DNA of 32,569 nucleotides from Mucilaginibacter_A sp050954865 (lineage in GTDB: Bacteria > Bacteroidota > Bacteroidia > Sphingobacteriales > Sphingobacteriaceae), in assembly GCA_050954865.1 (NCBI GenBank), contig JBPBQN010000164.1, forward strand, positions 1 through 32,569, read 5' to 3'. This document shows positions 7,900 through 15,758 of the stretch, piece after piece. Position 1 is the stretch's first letter, and every line of letters starts with the position of its first letter. A program made the position numbers and the translations under genes. The notes below the pieces were generated by a model. That model was not told the DNA's origin. It saw only the letters and a program-made list of their open reading frames with translations, and ran no database searches.

Positions 7900-7958
7900 T
7901 TGCGTTTTTTCAGTTCATACGAAAGCAACGCATTTGAAGTTATAGACAATTTTTACCT

Positions 7959-7972
7959 GCTAAAAGAAGTAT
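7959..7972 (+). repeat. dispersed motif copy, one mismatch
   Basis: GCTAAAAGAAGTAT sits in the divergent gap between the genes at 7899 and 8070. It has the GA-type middle but T instead of C before the final AT. Confidence 0.6.
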
Positions 7973-8069
7973 GTGATTTTTAGGTTGAAGAAGTTTATCA
8001 CGCCAGATGAATCTTAATCAAACAAGCGTTGCAAAAATGGTGTTTATCAAAAAACGAATGTTAAACATC

Positions 8070-8924
8070 ATGGAAAAAACAACTCATCCGGTTTGGTTTA
8101 TCACCGGTTGCTCTACCGGTTTTGGTAGAGAATTGGCCAAGCTGATTTTAGAAAAAGGCTGGAACGCCGTAATTACTGCTAGAAATACCGATCAGGTAAA
8201 AGATATTGCTGAAGGATTTGAGCAAAATACATTGGTTTTATCGTTAGATGTAACTGATAAACAACAAGTTGCAGCAGCGGTTGCTAAAGCACAGGAAACT
8301 TTTGGCAAAATTGATGTTTTGGTAAACAATGCCGGTTACGGTTATTTTACCAGCATTGAAGAAGGCGAAGAAGATAAAATCCGCGCACAGTTTGAAACCA
8401 ATTTCTTTGGATTGGTCAACGTGATTCAGGCAGTTTTACCAAAAATGCGTGAGCAAAAATCCGGACATATCGTTAATTTTTCTTCTATTGGCGGTTTGCG
8501 GTCTTTCACTTCTACCGGTTTTTATCACGCCACAAAATTTGCGGTTGAAGGCTTATCAGAATCATTATCTTTAGAAGTTGCACCGCTGGGCATCAAGGTT
8601 TTATTGGTGGAACCAGGACCTTTCCGCACGGATTGGGCCGGAAGATCGACTTCCAGAACACCTGTAAAAATTGATGATTACCAGGAAACGGTTGGCAAAC
8701 GCATGGAAGTGAGCCAGAAAGGCAGCGGCAAGCAGCAAGGCGATCCGGTGCGTGGTTGCGAAGCGATTATTAAAGTGGTAGAATCAGAAAATCATCACCT
8801 GCGTTTGCTTTTGGGCGAACCGGCCTACAAAATGGCGATAGAAAAACTGGATATGATGAAGGCTGATTTTGAAGCCAATAAAGAACTTACTTTAAGTTCA
8901 GATTTCCCGGAATCAGAAAGATAA
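8070..8924 (+). CDS. short-chain dehydrogenase/reductase (SDR)
   Basis: This 284-aa Rossmann-fold oxidoreductase shows the cofactor motif TGCSTGFG (residues 12-19), NNAG (86-89), the catalytic Ser138/139 in FSSIGG, and Tyr152 with Lys156 in YHATK. It matches the subgroup of classical SDRs used as NAD(P)-dependent reductases of unknown substrate. The start MEKTTHPVWFITG at 8070 is chosen because it places the glycine motif near residue 12; the frame is open to an ATG at 8007, which would add 21 poorly structured residues. A strong bidirectional terminator follows at 8944-8981. Confidence 0.9.
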   Translation: MEKTTHPVWFITGCSTGFGRELAKLILEKGWNAVITARNTDQVKDIAEGFEQNTLVLSLDVTDKQQVAAAVAKAQETFGKIDVLVNNAGYGYFTSIEEGEEDKIRAQFETNFFGLVNVIQAVLPKMREQKSGHIVNFSSIGGLRSFTSTGFYHATKFAVEGLSESLSLEVAPLGIKVLLVEPGPFRTDWAGRSTSRTPVKIDDYQETVGKRMEVSQKGSGKQQGDPVRGCEAIIKVVESENHHLRLLLGEPAYKMAIEKLDMMKADFEANKELTLSSDFPESER

Positions 8925-8943
8925 ATACTAAAATTTATCCGAT

Positions 8944-8981
8944 AAAAAAAGCATGAACTTTTACAGGTTCATGCTTTTTTT
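8944..8981. terminator. bidirectional rho-independent terminator
   Basis: GCATGAAC (8951-8958) and GTTCATGC (8967-8974) form an 8-bp stem extended by A7/T7 arms on the two sides. It lies between the convergent SDR and 9001 genes. The left arm is itself an exact dispersed-motif copy (GATAAAAAAAGCAT, 8941-8954), so here the motif is built into the terminator. Confidence 0.9.
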
Positions 8982-9000
8982 ATGTGGATCGAATTAAAAA

Positions 9001-10053
9001 TTACAAACTTGCTGCATCAACCAAATCAACATGCGTAAATTTATGCAGATTGATAGCCGGAAAAACACGCCGAACGCGGATGGTTCCAGCATTGAAAAAA
9101 TCTGCTGTTTCGCGCCATTCGGTTGTTCGAACACCGTCGTTGCTTTCCGGATCGCTCATCACCAAAACCGTTTTGGCACGATGTACCAACTCTCCTGCCA
9201 CTTCCGCAATAATTGCATCTGTTTTGCTGATCTGGTCAACTTTTTTCAGCCAGTCGTTGGTCCGCAACAAAAAATCATGCGAATATAAACCAAGCAGACA
9301 ACGCGCCATTGGCGTAGCCGGCAAATGATCCCATTTCAGGTGATTGTTAAAACTTTCTACTCGTCTTTTAAATCCAGGATAAATTTCGTTTGTATCGTGT
9401 ATTAGCATCGCGTAATCAAAGTTCCAGCGTAACGGCGCTTCGTATAAAGCCGTCAGTTCCCAGGCGTTGTGCGAGCTGAAAGCATAATCCACACCGTTAA
9501 TGGTTTTGTCGGCGTTTTCCTCGCAACCGTTAATCACTATTTTTATTTGCGAAGGTTTAATGCCTTCAGCCAGTAATTCCTGCAACAACTTCGGAATGGT
9601 TTTCTGATAAAAGCGCAAACAAGTGGCAACTACATAAACAACTGCGGCCTCTCCATTATTTTTAGTGTTGGGAACCAGACATAATTTTTGCGGCATTTCC
9701 GGTTCTCCACAGTAATAACCAATTGGCATACCGGCAAAAGTTTGCTGCCAGGTAGAGCTTGGGATGAAACGGTTGCCCGCGCCCACAAAAGCAAAACCTT
9801 CATCCGCAGCAGCGGTTCCGTATTCGTACGGCTGCCAGAAACCTTCATTTGGGTGACTGTATCCGGTAACGCGACCGTCGGCCTGCATTGTCATCGATCC
9901 AAGCGGAATGACGCTGAAACCTGCACGGGTATCACAGTAGCGGCAAAACAAATGCTGTGTACCAATCAGTTCGCTCATATCCACGCCTTGCAACATCTCC
10001 GGTTTGTTTTGTGTTGATTTTTGTTTAGTTACCGGTTGTAATTCTGTAATCAT
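9001..10053 (-). CDS. hypothetical protein, possible glycosyltransferase-like fold
   Basis: This 350-aa soluble protein is not firmly recognised. A Cys-x-x-Cys pair lies at Cys37/Cys40 (HLFCRYCDT) in an N-terminal region rich in Gly, Phe and Trp. From about residue 135 the pattern VVYVVATCLRFYQ followed by IKIVINGCEEN looks like the start of a GT-A nucleotide-sugar domain. IHDTNEI (about residues 218-224) could supply an acidic metal site. The protein has no signal peptide or membrane helix. It is convergent with the SDR gene. Neither substrate nor pathway can be inferred from its neighbours. Confidence 0.75.
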   Translation of the reverse strand: MITELQPVTKQKSTQNKPEMLQGVDMSELIGTQHLFCRYCDTRAGFSVIPLGSMTMQADGRVTGYSHPNEGFWQPYEYGTAAADEGFAFVGAGNRFIPSSTWQQTFAGMPIGYYCGEPEMPQKLCLVPNTKNNGEAAVVYVVATCLRFYQKTIPKLLQELLAEGIKPSQIKIVINGCEENADKTINGVDYAFSSHNAWELTALYEAPLRWNFDYAMLIHDTNEIYPGFKRRVESFNNHLKWDHLPATPMARCLLGLYSHDFLLRTNDWLKKVDQISKTDAIIAEVAGELVHRAKTVLVMSDPESNDGVRTTEWRETADFFNAGTIRVRRVFPAINLHKFTHVDLVDAASL

Positions 10054-10192
10054 TTTAAATTTAAAGGTATTTGTATGCTGTTTTTATTAAAAGCTGAAAT
10101 TACTGTTCCTGTTTTAGATAATCTGCCTGCAACTACAAAAAAAATTAATTGCTGAATAATTAAGCATCAATCCACTTCAACCTAAAAACATA

Positions 10193-10236
10193 ATGCTTCT
10201 TTTATCAGCCCAAATTTAGGCTGATAAAAGAAGCAT
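10193..10236. repeat. perfect inverted pair of dispersed motif
   Basis: Two exact motif copies face apart (10193-10206 minus, 10223-10236 plus). With their flanks they form an 18-bp perfect stem (arms 10193-10210 and 10219-10236) around the 8-nt loop CAAATTTA. It lies between two minus-strand genes, upstream of the gene at 10053, and could act as a terminator or attenuator hairpin. Confidence 0.9.
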
Positions 10237-10286
10237 CTTCAAGCCAAAAGCTCGGTCACCAAATTTTGATTGACTGATTTTATGCC

Positions 10287-10300
10287 GATAAAAACAGCAT
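10287..10300 (+). repeat. dispersed motif copy, exact
   Basis: GATAAAAACAGCAT ends on the last base of the stop codon of the minus-strand gene at 10300-10803. It is a third copy within 110 bp. Confidence 0.85.
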
Positions 10301-10803
10301 CAATCTAAATCCACAGCAGTTTGCAAAATCGCCACCAAACCACGGATGCACGCCAATCGGTTGGTATCACTGCCCGCAGGATAAGAAACGGTGGTTTGTT
10401 GTTTGATCGATTTAATTTCCGACAAATCAATGGCTTGCTGCACCTGTTTTTCCAACGCTTTCATCAAAATAATCACGGTTTCGGGCTGATAAATTTTTAG
10501 TTTTTCGCTCAGGCTGATGATGCCGTTTTGGCGGTTGGCTTTTCGCTTTACTAAATCGTGACGGTCGGTGTGTTCCAATCCAATATGATCCAGAAAACAA
10601 CCTGTAGATTTAAAAAAAGCAAGAAACTCATCTCTGGAAGCAAAATCGCCATAAAGTTCTTTAAAAGCCACAATTACCGTGCGGTAAAGGTTATTGTTGC
10701 CGAGGTAAAAGTTTTTATCGGGCCGGCCCGGCGCTTCACCGATCAGTAATATTTTTACTTTTTCGGGTTTGTATTGTTGGGCTAATTCGGTGGCAGGTTC
10801 CAT
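10300..10803 (-). CDS. uracil-DNA glycosylase superfamily-like protein
   Basis: This 167-aa protein begins with the pattern ILLIGEAPGRPD (residues 19-29). It resembles the GEAPG water-activating loop of family 4/5 uracil-DNA glycosylases and relatives. Downstream, YQPETVIILMKALEKQV fits the next strand-helix of the fold. TTVSYPAGSDTNR occupies the place where classical members have an HPS/HPSP loop, but the His is missing. There is no iron-sulphur cysteine set. It may therefore be a divergent or non-catalytic member of the superfamily. Role in base-excision repair is inference from fold only. Confidence 0.65.
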   Translation of the reverse strand: MEPATELAQQYKPEKVKILLIGEAPGRPDKNFYLGNNNLYRTVIVAFKELYGDFASRDEFLAFFKSTGCFLDHIGLEHTDRHDLVKRKANRQNGIISLSEKLKIYQPETVIILMKALEKQVQQAIDLSEIKSIKQQTTVSYPAGSDTNRLACIRGLVAILQTAVDLD

Positions 10804-10868
10804 CAGTTCAGTTTAAAATTTTGGGCAGAAAAATAAGCAGCTTTATCATGTATGCGCAAATTTATGCT

Positions 10869-10882
10869 GATAAAAGAAGCAT
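10869..10882 (+). repeat. dispersed motif copy, exact
   Basis: GATAAAAGAAGCAT is preceded by AAATTTATGCT. It lies just before the terminator at 10888-10920, between two minus-strand genes. Confidence 0.85.
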
Positions 10883-10887
10883 CCGCT

Positions 10888-10920
10888 TAAAAAAATAAAG
10901 CCTGATTGTGCAGGCTTTAT
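10888..10920 (-). terminator. rho-independent terminator of the HMA gene
   Basis: On the minus strand AAAGCCTG and CAGGCTTT form an 8-bp stem with a 6-nt loop, followed by ATTTTTTT. It lies just after the HMA domain gene (stop at 10930). Confidence 0.85.
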
Positions 10921-10929
10921 GTTGAAATT

Positions 10930-11142
10930 TTAAATGGCTTCGGATTGAAAACCGATGTTTTTTAAGGCCAGACTCACTTGTTGCGACGTAAGGTTTTCGA
11001 CTGCGTTTACGGTTAAAATTTTGTCTTTTCCGGCCGTATCAACTTCCCAGTTTTTTACGCCTTGCAAGCCGTTTAGTATTGGCGTAACTTTTGCCACGCA
11101 GCCACCACAATTAATATTCGTTTTAAATTTCAGCGTTTCCAT
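10930..11142 (-). CDS. heavy-metal-associated (HMA) domain protein
   Basis: This 70-aa protein is a single ferredoxin-like HMA domain. The metal-binding pair is Cys12/Cys15 in NINCGGC. The fold pattern KFKTNINCGGCVAKVTPIL, then VENLTSQQVSLALKNIGF, is typical of CopZ-like copper chaperones. The usual Met before the first Cys is Ile-Asn here, so metal specificity is uncertain. No copper ATPase gene is adjacent. A TAnnTTTG box lies 19 bp upstream and a terminator follows, so it is probably a single-gene transcript. Confidence 0.85.
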   Translation of the reverse strand: METLKFKTNINCGGCVAKVTPILNGLQGVKNWEVDTAGKDKILTVNAVENLTSQQVSLALKNIGFQSEAI

Positions 11143-11161
11143 ATCGATTAATTTACAGTAG

Positions 11162-11169
11162 CAAAATTA
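11162..11169 (-). promoter_or_regulatory. candidate Bacteroidota -7 box for the HMA gene
   Basis: TAATTTTG on the minus strand matches TAnnTTTG, with 19 nt between the box and the ATG. No convincing -33 TTTG is seen at the expected spacing, so this is weak. Confidence 0.3.
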
Positions 11170-11268
11170 CCAATCCCGGCGGTTTTGGTTTTATATGATT
11201 TTAGAAATTGTTTATATAATCTTGATCAGAACTAACAGCACACTAAAATTTTGCTCGATTTTTTATGC

Positions 11269-11282
11269 GATAAAAGAAGCAT
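11269..11282 (+). repeat. dispersed motif copy, exact
   Basis: GATAAAAGAAGCAT is preceded by CGATTTTTTATGC. It lies in the divergent gap between the HMA and aldo/keto reductase genes. Confidence 0.85.
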
Positions 11283-11369
11283 TCTGCAAATTTAGTGCAC
11301 AAGCTTTTCGAAAATAAAAACAGGGTAAACAATGTGCTGTTTATAAAAGCGTAAAACAGACCATTAATT

Positions 11370-12398
11370 ATGACAACTGCATCAGAACAAATAAAACCGC
11401 GCACCTGGGTTCAGGAAAATTTGCCCGAAATTGGCTTAGGTGGCGTGGCCATTGGAAATGAATTTGAGTATACCTCAGACGAAGAAGCACAGCAAACCCT
11501 GGAAGCAGCCTGGCAGGCCGGCGTGAGATATTACGACGTTTCGCCGTGGTACGGATTAGGATTGGCCGAAAGAAGATACGGCCATTTTTTACATAACCAG
11601 AAACGGGAAGATTATATTATTTCTTCTAAAGTTGGCAAGCTGCTTAAAGCAGGCAAAAACACTAAAGGAGCTGAATATTTTCCGTATGCTTATTCGCCAA
11701 ATGATGTTGAATTTGATTATTCCGCAGCAGCTGTAAGGCGATCTGTTGAAGATAGTTTGCAGCGTTTAGGTATTGATAGTCTGGATATTGTGTTTGTACA
11801 TGATCTTGCACCAGACAATAAACTGTTAAAAGGGAAATGGCTCGAGCATTTTGCCATCGCAGAAAAAGGCGCTTTCCCGGAGTTGAGCCGCATGCGTAAT
11901 GAAGGCTTGATTAAAGCGTGGGGACTTGGCGTAAACGTGCCCGAACCTATTTTAAAAACCCTGGAAGTGGCAGATCCAAACGTGTTTTTGCTGGCTTCTC
12001 AATACTCTTTGATTGATCATGAATATGCGTTGAACCATGTTTTTCCGGAAATAAAAAAACGAAATCTTTCTTTGGTAATGGGCTCCAATCTGAATGCTGG
12101 TTTCCTGTCGGGAAGTGATCGGTTTAACTATGATCCGCAGCAACCTATTCCGCCTGAATACATCGCTAAAAAAGATTTGTTAAAGAAAATTGCCGAAGCG
12201 CATAGCGTAGATTTGCGTACGGCAGCTTTACAATTCGCCATTTATCCGGAAGTGGCAGCGGCCATAATTCCGGGTGCACGAACACCGAAGCAGGTTACCG
12301 AAAATGTAGCTTCGATGAAAGTAAACATTCCGGATGCGTTTTGGCAGGAATTAAAACGGCAAAAAATTATTGCAGAAAATGCACCTGTAAAACCCTGA
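11370..12398 (+). CDS. aldo/keto reductase
   Basis: This 342-aa TIM-barrel NAD(P)H-dependent oxidoreductase shows the catalytic tetrad: Asp56 and Tyr61 in YYDVSPWYG, Lys87 in ISSKVGK, and His144 in FVHDL. The C-terminal AAIIPGARTPKQVTEN is the NADP-binding loop of the family. The YDVSPWYGLGLAERRYG region is closest to the D-threo-aldose/L-fucose dehydrogenase-like group, a plausible but unproven substrate class. Its stop codon overlaps an exact reverse dispersed-motif copy (12398-12411) and a terminator follows. Confidence 0.9.
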   Translation: MTTASEQIKPRTWVQENLPEIGLGGVAIGNEFEYTSDEEAQQTLEAAWQAGVRYYDVSPWYGLGLAERRYGHFLHNQKREDYIISSKVGKLLKAGKNTKGAEYFPYAYSPNDVEFDYSAAAVRRSVEDSLQRLGIDSLDIVFVHDLAPDNKLLKGKWLEHFAIAEKGAFPELSRMRNEGLIKAWGLGVNVPEPILKTLEVADPNVFLLASQYSLIDHEYALNHVFPEIKKRNLSLVMGSNLNAGFLSGSDRFNYDPQQPIPPEYIAKKDLLKKIAEAHSVDLRTAALQFAIYPEVAAAIIPGARTPKQVTENVASMKVNIPDAFWQELKRQKIIAENAPVKP

Positions 12399-12411
12399 TA
12401 CTGTTTTTATC
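12398..12411 (-). repeat. dispersed motif copy, exact, at stop codon
   Basis: On the plus strand this reads ATACTGTTTTTATC and begins with the last base of the TGA stop of the aldo/keto reductase. The same TGATACTGTTTTTA junction recurs at 31053. Confidence 0.85.
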
Positions 12412-12416
12412 GCATC

Positions 12417-12456
12417 AAAAATGCCGTTGAATTTTCTTATTCAGCGGCATTTTTTG
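12417..12456. terminator. rho-independent terminator
   Basis: AAAATGCCGTTGAA and TTCAGCGGCATTTT pair with one G-T wobble around an 8-nt loop, followed by Ts. It lies between the convergent aldo/keto reductase and the sensor pseudogene. Confidence 0.85.
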
Positions 12457-12553
12457 TGCATTAAATTTCCAGCTGACATCGGCTTTCGCTTTTCTCTAAA
12501 ACTGAATTTAAGATCTATTCGGTGTTGTAGAATAGAAATTCCTGGTTTCTGTA

Positions 12554-15065
12554 TTAAACACTTTCACTAACGAAGTTGCCGCCATCAGCAATGGTACGAA
12601 TTGCATTAAACAGGACGAGCAAGCCCAGTTGGTGTTCAGTTGGCTCGTGCAGCTTTTTCCAGTGTGTTGAAAACATACCAATAATTTTGCCCGAGCGTGA
12701 AACCAGCGGCGTACTTTGCATGGCCTTGATACCACAAATTTGGTAAAACCAAAGATCTTCCGTTCCCGCAACGCGCGGGTCATGATCTGCATCTCTTATC
12801 ATCGTTCTGACTTCGCCATGAAGGGCACGCCCATAACTACTGAGGCCATCTGCAGGCACGTATTTCCAGAATGCAGCAGCATCCGGGTGAAAGCCGCGCC
12901 AAGTCACCAGCTTCAGCCGACCTTTTTCTGACTGAAACAGTTGGATGCTACCCATATCTGCCTGCGTCAGTGCCATGGCGGTGTCCACGATCTGTTCATA
13001 AAACGCCGACGTATCTTCCTCTTTGATGAGGCGTGTGCTGAGTTCCTGGAGCAGGCGCATGCCGGCCAGTTCTTCAGCCAGCAATTTTTCACTTTTGTGC
13101 AGTGCTTGTTCGGCCCGGGCACGTTCTATAGCGGCCCAAACACGTTCCGCTGTTTCGGCAACAAGTTCCGTTTCCCACTTGCTCCAGTTCCGTCTGCCGC
13201 GCATGGCGATACAGAATGATCCGCCCAAAATCCCATCCTTGACAACCGGTATGGCAATCCATGCCATGTGAGATGCCACAGTAGCAGCGCGGTCGGCATC
13301 AGGAATTAGCGTTGATGTGAAAACATCGTTTACTACAAGCGGCTCACCGCGCTGATAAAGTGGAACAACGAAGCCGAGGTCTGATACGCGGTATTCAGCC
13401 ACAAATGGAGCTGCACCATTACGTACATGATCGTACCGAACGGCTCCGTAATCATTTGCGACGTTTATTTCTGCGTAATAGGTATGATCAGCACCAAGCC
13501 GGTCGCCGAGTAGGCCGCAAGCTTTCCGTTCAATCTCAGCTGGATTTCCTAAGGGACGGAGCACATCAGTCAGCTGCAGCAGAAACGCCTGTCGCTCTTC
13601 GCTCTCCCGTAGTGATGCTTCTGCGCGGGTACGTTCAAAACCTTCAGTATGGCGTGAAAGAATAATAGCAGCAGCCTGCGTTACAGCATCTGCGACATTA
13701 AATTCATGCAGTGTAGCATCATGTATGCTGGTAAAGTACATGGCAAAACTACCTACGGTTTTACCTTGACGTGTTGAAATCGGATAGGAACTGCAGGAGC
13801 GAAAATTGTGCGTTGCCGCAAGATGGTGATACGGTTGCCATAGCGGGTTCGCAAAAATATCCCGCGTTAGCCCAGTCTGCCCGGTAGCAATTGCATATCC
13901 GCTGCAAAATGAGTCTTCTCCAACAGGAAGCCTATCCACTAGCTTTGTGTATGTTTCGGGCATATCACCTGCACCATCGATTGCGTGCAAGCTGGTTCCA
14001 TCCGGATAGGCAAGATAAAAAGAGCCGTACGCATATCGCTTCCCAATTGCTGTTTTACAATAAGGGTAAGTGTATTTAGTGAAGTTGCCAGTGGCTCACC
14101 ATTGATTGCCGACTGAAATGCTTCTTTTTGAATGTGGTTGCGATTTTCAATAAGGTGTAAGGCTTCTTCTGCTCTTGCCCGTTCCACTGCCGTCCACGTT
14201 CGCTCTGCCATCTCCTCCATAAATGCAACCTCGCCCTTGGTCCACACACGAGAAGACGTAGAAGCAACAATTAAAGACCAGATAACTTTTTCGTTGCTTT
14301 GGCGTAAGGCGGAGGTAATGAACGCTCCGATGTCCATGGCTCCAAGAGCTGCCTTGTCTTCCTCAGTCAAATCAGGATCACCGGCAACATCACTAAAAAC
14401 CCCCGTTTGGGTCTGAACTTGGCGGACAACTTCCGGGAAATCGGACAGACGGTATTCGCCGCTGGCGGGATGAAGATCTGCACGCCGGTATTCAGGCCCA
14501 ACATATACACTATCCCGCTCCGGATAAAGCCTGGCGAGGTAACAACGTTCGATCTGTAGAAATTCGGCAAGCCAACTCGTGCACAGAACGCCTATTGCCT
14601 CCTCGTTCGGCTGTGCCCGCATTGCATCGCTTATCTGAAGCAAAAATTTCTGCCGTCGCTCGTGGTTTTTGCGCTCGGTAATGTCATTAAAAATGATAGC
14701 AACCCGGTGTCCTCTTTTGCACCTATTCGCGAAGCGTAAACAGAATACCAACGATTCGTAAACGCGTTGAAATCTTCGAAGCTGATTGGTTCGTCAGTTT
14801 GCAAAACCTGATCGTAAGTTGTAAACCAGTGTGCTTCTGTGCCCGGCGCAATCTTGCTGCCCAATTGTCCAGCTATTTCCTGTAAACCGGTCTGCCGCTC
14901 AAAAGCTGCATTGGCTTCCAGGAAACGGTAGTCGATAGCTTATCCTTCCACATTATAAATCAATTCAATAACATGGTAACCCTGATCCAGCTGGTCAAAT
15001 AGCAAGCGGTATTGCTCGTCGGATAACGACCGGTTAATATGATTAGAAAATAGACTGTTTGACAT
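12554..15065 (-). pseudogene. degenerate PAS/GAF sensor protein
   Basis: Three consecutive minus-strand frames read as one former protein. The start MSNSLFSN is at 15065, then a PAS-like domain reads up to NVEG, where TAA at 14940 interrupts NVEG-AIDYRFLEAN. The same frame continues through WYSVYASRIGAKE to about 14718, where a missing G shifts into GHRVAIIFNDITERK. GAF-like domains follow to about 14010, where T5 replaces the T6 needed to read LFYLAYPDGTSLHAIDG. Further GAF-like domains run to the stop at 12554. Glu/Arg/Ala-rich linkers (RTWTAVERARAEEALH, RVWAAIERARAEQALH) join the units. The expected histidine kinase is absent: after EHQLGLL the last 19 residues look unrelated. GC is visibly higher than in neighbours, suggesting acquisition from elsewhere. 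Confidence 0.85.
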
Positions 15066-15533
15066 AAGCTCAAATGGATGGTACTGGTCTAAAAAAATAA
15101 AGTATAGAACAGATATAAACATAGAAATTATTCTGAAAATGCTTATAGGGATTTAAATTATATCAAAACGGGCTTGGTTAACAAATAGCTTAAATATTAG
15201 TCAGGATTTTTCTTATGCTTCTTTTATCACCTAAAATTTGGTGTGTTTTGATAAACTCATTTTTCTACATTAATTATAAAGAAAAAATTTACTCACATAA
15301 AAGAAGGATATAAATTTATTGACAAAAATTTAAACAGGTGCTAATATATTTCATGTTTTTTAAGATTTATAATGTAAAAATAAAGCTACTTTTAACAAGA
15401 TGTTCATCTTATAAACTGATGTTGAACAGTTAGTTGTATTATTTTCAGTACGTGTGTTTTTCAATGAAAATGAACACGCACAGAATGACGCACTTATACG
15501 ATGTTAATTAATTGCGAATTTATGTGATAGCCA
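15066..15533. other. AT-rich gene-free region
   Basis: No convincing ORF or RNA gene is seen in these about 470 bp. It contains one exact dispersed-motif copy (15215-15228, minus) and a two-mismatch copy (15296-15309, plus), then the tRNA terminator. An imperfect hairpin can be drawn near 15450-15480. Confidence 0.55.
15215..15228 (-). repeat. dispersed motif copy, exact
   Basis: The minus strand reads GATAAAAGAAGCAT, preceded by AAATTTTAGGT, one of the best flank matches. It stands alone in the gene-free stretch upstream of the sensor pseudogene. Confidence 0.85.
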
Positions 15534-15571
15534 AAAGAAAAAGCCACTAATTCTTACGATTTAGCGGCTTT
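15534..15571 (-). terminator. rho-independent terminator of tRNA-Ser
   Basis: On the minus strand AAAGCCGCTAAA and TTAGTGGCTTT pair with one mismatch around a 9-nt loop, followed by a T-rich tail. It begins 25 bp after the tRNA 3' end. Confidence 0.75.
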
Positions 15572-15595
15572 GAGTACCTTTTGTGTTGCTTTCAG

Positions 15596-15682
15596 CGGTG
15601 AGGGAGGGATTCGAACCCTCGGTACAGTTTCCCGTACGTCAGTTTAGCAAACTGATCCTTTCGGCCTCTCAGGCACCTCACC
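15596..15682 (-). tRNA. tRNA-Ser(GCU)
   Basis: The minus strand starts GGTGAGG and closes with CCTCACC plus discriminator G, a 7-bp acceptor stem. The T arm carries GGTTCGAATCC. The anticodon loop TTTGCTAAA sits on a CAG/CTG-type stem and gives anticodon GCU. A long variable arm (ACGTACGGGAAACTGTACC region) is present, as expected for serine tRNA. The 3' CCA is not encoded. Length is 87 nt. Confidence 0.97.
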
Positions 15683-15758
15683 AGTATTGTTTATACAAGT
15701 TTTTCCTTTTTTAAGGAGTGCAAATATAGTAATTCACTTTTCCCAGCAAAAAAAATTA

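Noticed and set aside
10193..10300. Clustered motif copies as a CRISPR array
   Set aside because: Repeats are in mixed orientation with irregular spacing and no unique spacers of constant length; no cas genes are present.
12508..12792. 94-residue minus-strand frame at the end of the sensor fossil
   Set aside because: It overlaps the GAF-like frame out of phase, with odd composition (many Cys, Arg, Trp) and no family likeness.
14005..14018. Motif-like GATAAAAAGAGCCG inside the sensor fossil
   Set aside because: Three mismatches to the core; not counted.
12554..15065. Three separate small signalling genes
   Set aside because: The frames join into one continuous PAS/GAF protein with one-base corrections, so separate genes are less likely than a broken single gene.
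4743..15228. Dispersed motif as a promoter element
   Set aside because: It occurs in both orientations, after stop codons and inside genes, and does not match the Bacteroidota TTTG / TAnnTTTG promoter pattern.
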